Source: CAYRGC01 sp964601225 (GTDB taxonomy: Bacteria > Patescibacteriota > Gracilibacteria > Peribacterales > Peribacteraceae). Taken from it: DNA of 64,000 bases. Location of the stretch: positions 54,338 to 118,337 of the forward strand of contig CAZRMM010000003.1 in assembly GCA_964601225.1 (NCBI GenBank), in the 5' to 3' direction. The position numbers and the translations under genes were made by a program. The notes beneath the pieces are model-generated. The model was given only the letters and a program-made list of their open reading frames with translations, was not told where the DNA came from and searched no databases. Position 1 is the stretch's first letter, and each line of letters opens with the position of its first letter. Shown here in pieces: positions 26,833-40,200 of the stretch.

Positions 26833-28208
26833 TGTTCAACGGGAGGAAGAGGCGTGGGCGATTCGCCCGTTTCGGAGGCGGGAGTATCGGGAGAAGTCTG
26901 TGCGAAGAATTCCAAGCGACGCAGAACCTTGCGGGCAGAGCGCGGATCCATGCCGACGCCGCCCAGTTGGGCGGGTTCGGTGAGCATGGTCATGGCCTGT
27001 TGCGGCGTGATGTGTCGGTGGAGCAAACGGGCGATGATGCCATCGAGCCGTCGTACGGATTCGTAGCCGTCGAGAGCGATGTTCTCTTCGTCTAGGATCA
27101 TGCGGCGAATATCCTTTCTTTCCGCGGCAGGATCCTTCTTGTTTTCCTCGAGACGATGAAGAATCCACATCTCGCTGGTGAGTTTCTTGATCTGAGCGCT
27201 TATCTTTTCCGCGCGTTGCAGGTTCATGCCAAGACCTCCTTCTTTGGGGGATGCGTGCAGAATGCGGATCAAAGCATCGACGTCGTGATGCTCCGTCGTG
27301 AAGAGCGGGATAATGCGTTCGGCGAGCATGCCCATTTCCTCCAACGTCATGCCGGCAAACACGTCGGCGATAAGCTCTTCCGCTCGTTGCATGACGGATT
27401 GATCCTGTTCCGAACCCGCATTTTCCATAAGGAACGTGCGGGCCCAGTGACGCAGTGACGAATGGAGGCTTGTCACCATGCTCGTGACGGGCGACTTCTT
27501 TCGCTCGGATTCGGAATTTTTCTTCGTCCCGGTGATGACACCGTCGCGAAGATAGAAAATACGATGGGCATGATGGAGGTGCGATGGATCGTGTGTTACG
27601 AGAATGATCGTTTTCTTCATGGTATCGTTGAGCGAACGAAGAAGATTCATCACTTCTTCCGAAGACACGGAATCAAGGTTGCCGACGGGCTCATCCGCAA
27701 CGATGACATCGGGATCGTTCATGAGAGAGCGGCAAATCGCCACGCGTTGCTGCTGACCGCCGGAAAGCTCCATCGGAAGTTTCCTGCCCTGTGCGCCGAC
27801 GCCGAACTTCTCAAGAAGTCCCTTTGCTTTCTGCAAACGTTCCGCTCTGCTGCTATGGAGTGCCACTTGCGGCAATGCGACATTTTCTTCCACGGAGAGC
27901 GACGGAATCAGGTGATATGACTGGAATACCATGCCAATCGTCCTTTGATAGTAGTTTTCCAATTCTCGTTGGCCGAGCGTGCGAAGGTTTTGGTCATGGA
28001 CGATGATGTCGCCTTCGATTTTGCGTTCCAGACCCGCAAGTGAATACAAAAGAGTGGATTTCCCGCAACCGGAAGGTCCGAAGAAGATGATGTATTCACC
28101 GGGGAAGATTTCGAGGTTGATGTCCTTCAGGGCATGCACCTCGTTGCTCTTTCCTGGGAAGTAGGTGACATTCAGATGCCGGACGGTGATGATGGGATTG
28201 GTGTCCAT
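26829..28208 (-). CDS. ABC transporter ATPase (MacB/LolD type) with a repeated C-terminal domain
   Basis: Residues 1-225 form a complete ABC ATPase: Walker A GPSGCGKST, Q-loop VFQSYHL, signature LSGGQQQR, Walker B VIVADEP, D-loop NLDS and the switch His in VTHD. Residues 226-459 are an unusual extension with two related blocks, ILHASPKEGGLGMNLQRAEK and MLTEPAQLGGVGMDPRSARK (pattern L..P..GG.GM...A.K), helical and charged, ending in a Pro/Thr-rich tail. LolD/MacB ATPases normally lack it. The gene starts 2 nt after the stop of the giant surface protein gene and overlaps the permease gene, so the three form an operon. Confidence 0.92.
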   Translation of the reverse strand: MDTNPIITVRHLNVTYFPGKSNEVHALKDINLEIFPGEYIIFFGPSGCGKSTLLYSLAGLERKIEGDIIVHDQNLRTLGQRELENYYQRTIGMVFQSYHLIPSLSVEENVALPQVALHSSRAERLQKAKGLLEKFGVGAQGRKLPMELSGGQQQRVAICRSLMNDPDVIVADEPVGNLDSVSSEEVMNLLRSLNDTMKKTIILVTHDPSHLHHAHRIFYLRDGVITGTKKNSESERKKSPVTSMVTSLHSSLRHWARTFLMENAGSEQDQSVMQRAEELIADVFAGMTLEEMGMLAERIIPLFTTEHHDVDALIRILHASPKEGGLGMNLQRAEKISAQIKKLTSEMWILHRLEENKKDPAAERKDIRRMILDEENIALDGYESVRRLDGIIARLLHRHITPQQAMTMLTEPAQLGGVGMDPRSARKVLRRLEFFAQTSPDTPASETGESPTPLPPVEQ

Positions 28209-28210
28209 GG

Positions 28211-31200
28211 TTATGTGCGGAGATTACCGAGCCAGCCGAAGAGAGATTCGATCTGGTGCGTGATGATATCGAAGACGCTTTCTTCCTGTCGCGGCGTGAG
28301 GATGGTGTACATGCGCGACGTGACGGTGCCGCCTTCCGCGTCACGGCTTTCCACGCGGAAACTGTACACCGTTCCCGGATCGAGATTCGGCAGAAGCACG
28401 ACGTGTTTGCGCGTGTAGCTCACCAGGGGCGGTAACACCTGAAGGAGCGATCCCGTTCCTTCGGCGGAAATTCCCTTTTGGAAGGATACGGCGCTTGTTG
28501 CGCTGATGTTCGTATTCCATGTCACTACCGCCTGCACGCGGTTGTCTTTTCCAGGGAGAAGGGCGGCATTTGTTTGAATATCGGTCACTTCGAGCGGGAT
28601 CCCGTCTTTGGCAGTTACGAAACGGTTGATCACTTTGCTTACGTTCAGTCCGGAAGGAGTGGTTCCCCAAAGATCCACGTCGTAGAAGGTCGAAGGATCG
28701 AGGTTTGCAATTACCAGACTGTGGATTGTCCCGAAGTCCGCCTTGGTCTCGCGTATCGCCTGCTCGGGAACCAGAACGCCGTCCAGGTACGGGGTTGCCG
28801 TCACCGCCGACGTCGTCGGAGCGCTGGTGGTCCAAGTGAAGCGTGCGCTGTCGTCGGAGAGGGTTTCCGCCTTAAAGCTGAGGATTTCCACAGTATTTTG
28901 CAGCGTCGTGAAGACGAGGTCGGACGAAGCGGCCTCCGTTCCGAGGATCGTAACGGTGCGCGCGGCGTAGTGATAGCGCGTCCCCGGCTGCAGGTCGTGA
29001 AGGGTGATGCTGTGCTCGTTCGTGCTCTCGTCCGCGTTGCCGGACGTCTGGAGGTATCCCGATACCGCGAATGTGGATTCGGGGCCGTACGACACGAGGG
29101 AGTTACCGGGTTCATCGGTTGTCCAGGTGATTGTTGCCGTGGTTTCGGTTACTTGCACCTTGGGCTCGCTGCTGAAGACCGCGGGAAGAGTCGCATTTGC
29201 GATCGTGCGGAGAGTGGAGATTCCCTGTCGGAGCGCCAATTCGTAAGCGGCTTTATCGACCGCGCCTTGCAGGGCCTTGGCGGCAGAAACCGTTTCCTCG
29301 AGGGCCGCGGTGAATGCGTCCATTCCGGTTTTTTGCTCTTCTTCGGCAGCAGGGTGGAGGGATTCTTCGGAAGATGTTTCTTCGTTGATCTTGGCCGGAG
29401 TCGTGAATGTCTGTTCTTCGGCGAGACCGACGTTGCCTGCCGCATCGAAGGAAACGGCGACGAACTTGTACGTGGTGTCGGGTGACAGGTTCGGAATCGT
29501 CACGGAATGATCGAATTCCCCGGTGAACGACGAAGGATCGAACATTCCGCGTTCATCCGCCGAATCTTTGCCGAGCTTGAGGAGCGATGTCGCCGGTTCG
29601 TCGGTTGCCCATTCGATGGTGACGCTCTCCGCGGTGAGCGCCGTTACGGCGATGTTGCTCATGGCCGGCGGCTGTACATCCCTCCAGCCTCCTCCGCTGC
29701 GCGGAACGGCGCTGACGGCAGAGGATATCGCTGCCTGAACTTCCGTTTCGGTGGAGAGGGTTTCCCGTGTCGTGAAGCTTCCCACGGATTCTATCGTGCT
29801 GTTGCTTGCGGCGTCCGTGGCGGTGATTCGATAGTAATAAGTCGTGTTTGCTGCGAGTTCATCGAGCATGACGTAATGGGAGTAATCGAGCGACGTGCTG
29901 GATGTCGATTCCGTGAGGGACTCGCTGTCCGTTCCGAATTCAACGAGGGATTGCGCTCCTTCGTCCGTCGACCAGGTGAGAACGGCGGCGGTGTCGCTTA
30001 CGAGCGCGGCGGTAAGATCGGAAACGGTCGGACTGGTGTTGTCATCCGATACCGTCGTAAACGACAGAAGATCTCCTGTCGTAAGATTTCCCGCGGTATC
30101 GACTGAAGTGACCTGGTAGTAATAGAGCGTTCCCGGGGTGAGGTTCGTGAGCGGGACGAAATGGCGCATGTTGTTGGTACCCGTTGTCGCGGATTCGCTG
30201 AGTGTCGAACTGTCTGTTCCATAATGGACGATTTCCGTCGTGACTTCGTCGGTTCGCCATTCGATCATCACGCTTGTGGTCGTGAGCGACCCCGTTGCGG
30301 TATCGGAGATCGTCGGGGGGGTCGTATCCTGGCTTATCGTCGTGAACGAGAGGACGTCATCCTCGCTCGCGTTGCCCGACGTGTCCGTGGATTGCACCTT
30401 GAAGAAGTACTGCGTTCCCGGCGTGAGCCCCGTCATGCTGAGTATATGATGCATGTTGTAACTTCCGTCGCTTGGAACACGCCCCGTCAGGGAGTCTTCC
30501 TCGGTTCCGTAGAGGATCGCTCCGGTCGCGGTCTCATCGGTGTTCCAGATGATTTGCGCGGTCGTGGTCGTCACGGATCCGGTCGCCGTATCCGTGATCA
30601 CGGGAGGCGTGGTGTCGATCGATCTTGTCGTGAACGAGAGGACGTCATCCTCGCTCGCGTTGCCCGACGTGTCCGTGGATTGCACCTTGAAGAAGTACTG
30701 CGTTCCCGGGGTGAGGCCGCTGAGTGCCACGGCATGGTGCATGTTGAACGAATTTCCCGTCGTGGCGATTTGTGACAATGCGTCTTCCTCAAGACCGTAC
30801 AGTACGGCGCCTGTCGCGGATTCGTTCGTGTTCCATGTAACAAGGACGCTCGTCGTCGTCAGCGAGCCGGTGGCCGTGGAGGAAATGACGGGCGGCGTGG
30901 TATCCAGGCTTGTCGTGGTGAAGGAATACACCGTGCTTTCGCTGGCGTTGCGAGAATCATCCGTCGATTGCACCTTGAAGAAGTATTCCGTTCCCGGCGT
31001 GAGTCCGGTCATATTCAACACGTGGTGCATGTTGTAGGAATTTCCGCCTGAAACGATCGATGTCAGTGCGTCTTCCTCCGTTCCATAGAGGATCGCTCCG
31101 GTAGCGGTCTCATCGGTGTTCCAGGTGATCTGCGCCGTCGTGGTCGTCACGGATCCGGTCGCCGTATCCGTGATCACGGGAGGCGTGGTGTCCGAGAATA

Positions 31201-34200
31201 TCGTCGTGAAGGACAACTCCGTGCTCGAACCGACGTTGTCCCCGGCGTCCGTGGAATATGCCTTGAAGAAGTACTCCGTTCCGGGATCGAGGTTAGTCAG
31301 GAAGATCACGTGGGTCATGTTGTAATCCTCTCCGTTCCCGCTTGCGGAACGATAATAGAGTCCGCTGCCCGTGCCGTACCGCACCTGTTCGGTGGATGCT
31401 TCGTTGGTGCGCCAGATGATTCGGGCGGTTGTTTCGGTGATGGCGGTCGCCGTCACATCGCTGACAATCGGAGCGAAGAGATCGGTGGAGCCGGAGGGGT
31501 TCACGATCGTGACGGTGCCCGTGTATTGGAATGCGTCGACGAATGTCCAGTGCGCCGACGATCCGTCTTCCACGATGAAGACGACATCGTGGAAATAGTT
31601 GCCGTTACTGATGATGTCTTCCGTTCCGGTCGCGGTGAAGTACACGGTATTGTCAGCCGTGAAGATACCGTCCGTGGCATCCCATTCTCCGGAGATGCGG
31701 ACGTCGTCGTCTCCCATTTCGAAGTTACCGATGATTCGTATGTCTTCTGCGTATATTTTGCTTCCCGGAGCGTAACGTCCTTCCGAATTGCGCAGTCGAA
31801 CTCCGTCATTCATGACCAGTGACGTTCCGCTCATGGAGTAAACCAAAGATAAATTCGCGCCGAGAAGCATGCCGGACGCCGTGTTGACGATACTGTTGCT
31901 GATCGCCGATCCGTTTTGGCTTTCCACGGAGAGCGTATTCCCGTACAGGGTGAATCCGAGGCTCGTTCCGTTGGTAAGGGTGATCAGCGATCCGGTTTCG
32001 GTTCCCGTTCCGAAATGCAGCGCAAGCAGGGCGCCGGACTCCAGGTTCGGTACCAGATGACTCGGATTGCCGTCGTTGAATGTGGCAATGCCCGAGCCGT
32101 TCGTCGTGGACGTGACCGGACTGTCGTTGTTCACGATCGCGGTGACAGTGATGCCCGACGTGTAGGCCGAGCCGTCCCTGTGGACGACGGTCACGACCAT
32201 GGGGAAGGCCCAGCCGGTGTTATTGCCGGCATTTGTCGCGTCATTTGCCGCAAGAATTGTCGTTCCGGACGTATTATTGCTGTCTCCCACCGAAATATAT
32301 TGCAGGTCGTAGTTGGTAGGATTGATCGACCATTGTTGTCCTTCCGTGGAACTTTGCATCGTCAGGGTATTTCCCGCGGAGCCCCGCATAGTCCATGTGC
32401 CTTGCACCGTTTGCGTGCTGCCAGCCATGAATGTGAGCGTGGTTGCGGCGGAAGTGCGTTTCATCAGATTGTAGAAGGTCGTAGAGCCCGAAAGAGTCTG
32501 ATGCGTGCCGGTGAGGCGAACTGTTCCCGTGCCCTGGGTGAAGGAGCCGTTGGTTTCCTTCTCCCATGTTCCATCGACCGAAATCGTCTTGTTGCTTCCC
32601 ACGTCGAGCGTTCCACTACGGAGAATCAGACTTCCGGAGACATTGAGAGGTGAGCCGAGCGTTACGGTCTGGGAGGGCGCGTTGATCGTTACCGAACCGA
32701 AATGGGCCGGCTCGACGACGGATGCCGTAGCCGTGAAGACCGTGCTGCCACTGCCCGCGAACGTGCCCGTGTCCGTCCAATTCCCTCCCACGGTCACCGT
32801 CTTCTGCCTCTGCAGCAGCGTTCCCGTCGTAACGGTGACGTTGCCCGCCGTAGTGATGTCGTTATTGAGGCTCCATGTGCCAGCGCCGCTCAGGGTCAGG
32901 TTGGCGAAGCTCGTGAAGCCGTTCAATCCCGTGTAGCTCGAGGAGCCGTCGTACCACACTGTTCCTCCGTGCGCCGTATCGTTCGTCACGGTCGTGAGCG
33001 TCTCGTTGCCGTGCATGCGGAGCGTGGCGTCGTTACGGAACGTGCCGCTCACGGCGAGGCTCGAACCGCTCAGGTTCAGCGTGCCGGCCGAGATCGTCAG
33101 GTTACCCGCAGCGGCAAGGGAACTCACAGGAATCCACCTGCCGTTATTGGCGTTGAAGACGAGATGGTTGAACGAGGACGATCCTCTGCGGATGCTGCCC
33201 GAAGCCGTGAAGGTCACCGTGTTGCTTCCCGTGAAGGTGCCGCTCGTGCTGTCCCAGTTTCCCGCCACGTTCACGGCGTTGCTTCCCATCGTGAAGGTTC
33301 CCGCGATCGTGAGATCCTTGGCGTTCACCGTCCCCCCGGGGGCGAAGGTGTGGCCGGACGGAATGAGGAGTACTTTGCCCGCGGACATGGTTAGTGCGCC
33401 GCCGGAAACTCCGTAGACCGCCGACAGATCGCTGTCGCTGACGGTTGCGGTAGCGATGTTGGCATTCGTAATGTTGGATGCGCCGTCGTTCCTCAGGATG
33501 AGAGTATTCTTGTAGAGGGGAAGGCTCAGTTGTTGAGCGTCGGTAACGACGACGGTTGCTCCCTTGATGGATTCGCCAGAGATCCACAGCGTGAGAATGT
33601 CGCCGGGAGCGATTTCCACGCTCGTGAAGCGGGCGGAACCGGAGACGGTATCTTCCGTGGCCTGAAGGACGCCGTTCAGTCCGAGGGCAACGGTCGTTCC
33701 GTCGGCGGCGGGCGTCGTCCCTGCGTCTGTATACACGTTGACGCTTACGGGGAATGACCAACCGATATTGTTCAGGCTGTTGCTGCAGATCGTGTCGCAG
33801 ACCACCGAACTGCCGGCGTTGTTCTGATCCTTCACATCCACGTAACTGATGGATCGCCCCGTCGCGCCGATGGTGAAGGGGGCCTTGGTTCCGGAAATGC
33901 TCGAACGGAGAGACAGCAGTTGTCCCGGAGAGCCTTGCAGCGTGGTTGCTCCTTGGGTCGTGGTGGTTGCTCCGGTGGGGAGTGTCAGCGTGGCGGCGGA
34001 GGCTACGGTCTTCGTCAGGTTGTAGAACGTGGTGTTGGAACTGCCGGCGATCGACTGGTTTCCTCCGTTGAGCACGACTGTTCCCGCACGCGCGTTGAAG
34101 GTTCCGTTGTTCGTCAGGCTTCCGCTGAGCGTCAGCCTATGGTTGGAGGAGGATACATCCAGCGTTCCGGCCGTAATGGTGATGCTTCCGCTCACGGTGA

Positions 34201-37200
34201 GTGCTCTTCCGAGCTCCACGGTGCTTCCTGCGGCGTTGATCGTGAGGGCTTTGAAGCCGCGGGGTTCTGTAATGGTTCCGTTGCCCGTGAAGACCATGGA
34301 GCCCGATGCCGTGAAGTTCGCATTGTCCGTCCAATTCCCTCCCACGGTCACCGTCTTCTGCCTCTGCAGCAGCGTTCCCGTCGTAACGGTGACGTTGCCC
34401 GCCGTAGTGATGTCGTTATTGAGGCTCCATGTGCCAGCGCCGCTCAGGGTCAGGTTGGCGAAGCTCGTGAAGCCGTTCAATCCCGTGTAGCTCGAGGAGC
34501 CGTCGTACCACACTGTTCCTCCGTGCGCCGTATCGTTCGTCACGGTCGTGAGCGTCTCGTTGCCGTGCATGCGGAGCGTGGCGTCGTTACGGAACGTGCC
34601 GCTCACGGCGAGGCTCGAACCGCTCAGGTTCAGCGTGCCGGCCGAGATCGTCAGGTTACCCGCAGCGGCAAGGGAACTCACAGGAATCCACCTGCCGTTA
34701 TTGGCGTTGAAGACGAGATGGTTGAACGAGGACGATCCTCTGCGGATGCTGCCCGAAGCCGTGAAGGTCACCGTGTTGCTTCCCGTGAAGGTGCCGCTCG
34801 TGCTGTCCCAGTTTCCCGCCACGTTCACGGCGTTGCTTCCCATCGTGAAGGTTCCCGCGATCGTGAGATCCTTGGCGTTCACCGTCCCCCCGGGGGCGAA
34901 GGTGTGGCCGGAAAGCACGCGGAGACGCTTGCCTTGCTGCATGGTCAGGGTACCTGCGGATACCGAGTACACCTCGGCGAGTTGCGTATCGCCGTAGGTC
35001 GCCGCGGTGGCGAGATTCGCGTTGGTTGTGGTACCGCCGTTGTCGTTGCGAACGATCAATTCATCTTTGTAGACGTCGTAATGAATGGAGTTGGGATTGC
35101 CGTCGGTGACGCTGACGACCGCTCCGTCTTCGCCGGTCGTTCCCGTGAGATAGATGGCGATGATGCTTCCGGCGCTTGCCGTTGTATTCAATTGGTAGTT
35201 TCCGGAGGAATCGGTCGTCGTCGTGGTGGGGGTTCCGCCGTCGACGGAAATGGCGACGGTATGTCCGGCACCGATGGGAGTGACACCCGCGTCGGAGTAC
35301 ACCGTTCCGGTGATCGGGAAAATCCAGTTCGTGTTGTTTCCGGAATTGCCGCAGCTGACGCAGATAAGCGATTGGCCTCCGGAGGCATTGCTGTCTTTTA
35401 CGTCAAGCTCGCTGATGCTTTGCGTTCCTGCGTCGCCGTCGAGGAGCAGATACGCTTGGTTTCCGGTCGAGGTCGATCGGAGGCTCAGTCTGTTTCCCGT
35501 GGTGCCGGTGAGCGTTAGGCTTCCCGAGACGGTCTGACGCGTTCCTGCGGCCAGATTCAGCGTTCGGGCGGCGGAAGCGGTGGCGGCGAGATTCTGGAAT
35601 ATGGTGGAACCGGAAAGAGTTTGCGTGCTCGATCCGTTGAATGTCACGGTGCCGCCCTGACGGACGAACGTTCCTTTGTTGAGCCAGTCACCTCCCACCG
35701 TGATCCCGTAGTTGCCTCCGGAAACGTCGAGCGTTGCGCCGGAGGAAATCGTCAGGTTGTTGGAAAGTCCAAGCGCAGACCCAAGCGTGTAGGTGCCATT
35801 CACCGGTTGGTTGTATCCGGCTGCCAGCAGAGCGATTTCCGCATTCGAAAGCTCGCGGTTGTAGAGACGAATTTCATCGAACGTACCGGCAAAGTTCAGG
35901 CCGGTGAGGGCGGAATAACCAAAGGTAAGATCTCTTGTGGAAGTGGCATTGCGCGACGTCAGACCCGTCTGCGTTTTGTCCAGAACGCCGTTCAGGAAGA
36001 TTTTGGCGGTCGCGCTTGCGTTGTTGTACGTGAGGACCACGTGTGTCCATTGGCTCGTGCCGACTGTAGACGTGCTGACGATATCGGGGTTGTCGCTATC
36101 GACATATCCGACGATTTTTCCTGCGGAGTTCAATGAAAGAATATAGCCTTTGTCCGGGACAACACCGCCGTTGTAGTTGTACTTGCTGATGATTGTGTAA
36201 CTGGAAGAGGCGGGGATTGATGTGGGTTTTATCCAGATCGATAAAGTAAAGTTGGAAGTCCCCGGGTTAAGGGCGGAAGCCGATGTGACGTTCGCGTATT
36301 GGGCGCTGCTGCTGAAGAGCAAGCTGCCGGAGTTTCCATAGAACACCGGAGGCAATATCGCGGAACGAGTGGGGCTATTCACGAGCGTCGCGTGATTGCC
36401 GTTACCCGATCCGTCGTACGACGTTGTGCCGCTTGCTTCGTTGAAGTCCCAGGAGCCCACGGGGCCTGCGTTTCCCGTAGCCATGTCGTAACCCAGGACA
36501 ACTTTTTGCAACGTGTTGCTGCCCAGAGTGAGCGTTCCTCCGGCGGAGATCGGCCGCAGGACCACGCCCGTGGACGTCGTGATCGTTCCCGCACTGGTCG
36601 TCAGGGTGTTGGCCACTCGCAGGGTGTTGGTTCCCATGGTGATCGTTCCGAGGTTTTTCACCGAGCCGGCTGCCACGTTTCCGCCGGGGACGTATGTTTT
36701 TCCGGACCAAATGTAGAGCGTTTTTCCCGGCTGAACGATGAGATCGCTGCCGTTGACGGAATAAATGCGCGCCGTATCCGAACTGCCGTTCCCCGTTCCG
36801 TTGCTGATGATGGCGTTGGTCATCGATGTCGAACCATCTTCGGTGCGGAGGATGAAGCTGTTTCCGTAGAGATCAAGACCGGTCATGACGGATTGCACGC
36901 CTCCCACGAGCGTTACGGCCGGCGTACTACCCACGGTATAGAGGGAGATGACGGAGCTGCCGGTCATGGACACGTTGCTGAATGAAAATTGCCCGCTGCT
37001 GTTGGCCGTCGTACTGCCGTACACGCTTCCGTTGATGGCGAGACGTACCGTGGGGGAGACTGCGGGGGTTACTCCCTGGTCCGTGTAGACCGTGCCGCTG
37101 ATCGTGTTGGTATACATCTGCCAGTTCGTGTTATTGCTGCCTCCTACGCACCCTTCCGACACGGCATCGCATGCCAGAGTTTGACCTCCGGATGCGTCGC

Positions 37201-40200
37201 TGTCTCGCACGTTCAGGTAGTCGATCGTCTGGCTTCCGGCGTCTGCGTCGAGAAGGATTCGTGCGCCGCTTCCGACTTTTGTACTTCGGAGACTCAGGAG
37301 ATTGTTACTTGCGCCGCGCAGGATCAGTGCGCCGGATACGGATTGCCGCGAGGTGTAATCCAGGTAGAGCGTGGAGGCGGCAGAGACCGTCTTGGTAAGA
37401 TTACTGAAAACGGTCGATCCGGAGAGGGTCTGCGGTCCGCTGCCGTTGAGGGTCACCGTGCCGCCGACTGGAGTAAAATCTCCCTGGATGTTTGCGTTGC
37501 CGCTGACGTCGAGATTGTTTCCATTGAGAGAGAGCTCTCCGGAATAGATATCCAGATTGCCTGCCACAGTGATATTGCCGTTCGTCGAGTACGCATTCGT
37601 CCCGGTGCTTTTGTTTCCGTTATAGAGCGAGCTCACTTCACTGGCCGAAAGGTCGCGGTTGTACAGGCGTACGTCATCCAGCTCGCCGTTCAGGTATGCG
37701 TCGTAGTTGCCGGACGGCTGGCCGCAGTAGTTCGTGCGCCCGAAAACCAGCGATTCCCCTCGATCATCGACCGTTGAGGGGCCCGTCGCGCTACTCTCCA
37801 AAACACCGTTGACGTACAATTTCATCGTGCCGGATTTAAAGACACCGACGAGATGGACCCATGAACCGATGACGGGAACGGTCGTGGACGCGGCTCCGTA
37901 ACACGTTGTGGCGGCACACATGCTGAATCCCCATTGCGTCCCGCTTGTCGTAAGCGAATAGCCGTTGTAACCGCCGCCTCCGGGATTGTTGTTTCTCTTA
38001 TAGAGAAGGTATTGAGCGGCGGCCGGCGGACTGCCGCACGTTGCCGTCGGCGTCGATCCGAGGAGTTTTACCCAGGTCGATACCGTCATGGCGCTCGAGA
38101 AGGTCAACGATGAGGTGTGCGGAACGGTCACGTTGTTGCTCGTTGACGTAAAGCGAATGGCGGAGTTGTTGTAGAACCGCAACCGACTGACGAGGTCGGA
38201 GCCGCTCCACATGACTGACGGCGTACCGCTGAGAGTTCCGTTATTGCGGTATGGCGAAACGTCCCGCGCGAGCGTTCCGGTTCGGTCGTCAAATTTCCAG
38301 TAGCCGACAAGGCCGGTGTTCATGCTCAGCTTCCCAAGCGAATTGGAACCCAGATGGAGAGAATTGGTAGTCGTGGATTGCGAACGCAGCAATGTTCCCG
38401 TACTGGTGCTGAACGTCCCTGAGTCGGTTATGAGGGAACCGCTGAGCGCCAGGCCGCTGGTACTCATGGCCACTGTTCCGTAGTTGCGGAAATCCGCGGC
38501 GCTGATGCGTCCACCCGGATTGTGCGTTGTATTTGACAAGATAGTGAGGGATTTTCCCGGCGTGAGAGTCAGATCGTTGTTGCCGTTTACGGCATACACG
38601 GCAGCCATGTCCGATCCCCCGCCGTTGGCCGCAATTTTCACAAGGGCGTTGGTGACAGGAATCGTTCCGGGTTCGCTACGGAGGATGAGAGTGTTTCCAT
38701 AGAGATCGATACCCGTCATGCTGGAGCCTGAACCCACTACCACTGTTGCGGCCTTGGTCGTATTGCCGCTGACGAACAATCCCAATACCGTACTTCCCGT
38801 CATAAAGACGTTGCTGAAGGTGAATTGGCCGCTGCTGTTCGCCGTGGTGGTGATGAATGGCGCGCCGTTGATGGTCAGGCCCACGGTGGGGGAAGTGGCG
38901 GCGGTGGTGCCCTGGTCCGTGTATACCGTTCCGGAGATATTGCTGGTCTGGATGACCCAGTTCCGGGTATTGCCGTTATCGAGACATTCTTCTGACGTCT
39001 TGCTGCAGGCGAGGCTCTGTCCGCCGTCGGCGTACGAGTCTTTCACACTGACATATGCGATATCCGCGGCGAGCTGCGTGGAGTCCGCGTCATACAATAT
39101 GCGTGCCCCCGATCCGATCTTGGTCGATCGGAGGGAGAGATTGTTTCCGGACACGCCGTGGAGCACCAGTGACCCGGAGACCGATTGGCGGGAAGTGAAA
39201 TCCAGGTACGCCGTGCGTGCGCTGCTCGCGGTAATGGACAGGTTGTTGAAGACGGTGGAGCCGGAAAGCGTCTGCGGCCCGGTGCCGCTCATGGTGAACG
39301 TTCCGGCTCTCTTGATGAAGTCTCCCTGGATATCCGCGTTGCCTTTGACGGTCACGTTGTAATTGTTGGACGAGGCATCCAGCGTACCGTCGTAAATGCC
39401 CAGGTTGCCGTTGACCGTCAGGTGGCCGCCGAGGACGTACGTGCCCGAACCCGTGGATTTGTTGCCTGCATACAATTTGTTCATTTCCGAGTAGGCGATG
39501 GCGCGGTTATACAAACGGACATCGTCGATCGCGCCCGTGATGGTGTAGCCGAAGCTTCCTGCCGTCACGCTCGAGAGCGCATACGCATGGGTACCGAAGG
39601 ATGCCGGGGAAGGAGATCCGCCATACCACGTACCGTCCAGATACAAGTTCCATGCGCCTCCGGAATATGAGTAGACGAGATAGTGCCATCCCGGGCTGAT
39701 GGTGGGTCCCGAGTAGGTGAAGTGCGAGACGGTATCGGAGTACATGCCCACGCTCTCGGTGGTGGTGGTCGTGGAGCAGTTACCCAAGCCTATGTATTGT
39801 CCGCCGCTGAATTGCGCAAGATTGAGACAGCTGCTCGTCGAATTGATCGTCGAGGTCGTTTTGACCCATAAACTGATGGTGTTCACCGCTTCGCTGGTAT
39901 ATGAGGCGGTGAAGTACTGTGTCGATGCCCCCACGGTCTTGAGTCCTCCGGGATTGTAGTACTTGAGGACGGAATTGAGATTGGATCCCGACCATGTGGG
40001 ACTGTTCATCAGCGTGCCGTTTGATCGTGTACGCGAGCTGTCGCGAGCCACGCTGCCCGTCAAATCGTCCAATTTCCAGTATTGCATCAAGCCGCTGTCG
40101 AGCGTCAGATTATTCAAATTGCTTGTTGCGGTCAGAGAAAGGGATTGCGATCCCGTCGGTGCCAGTAGCATCGTGCCGTTGTTGTGGGAAAAAGTTCCCG

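Noticed and set aside
33920..35518. A 532-codon plus-strand frame antisense to the giant gene
   Set aside because: It crosses one of the identical repeat blocks and contains the same antisense text as another frame at 32702-33394; an artefact of repeat-rich coding sequence.
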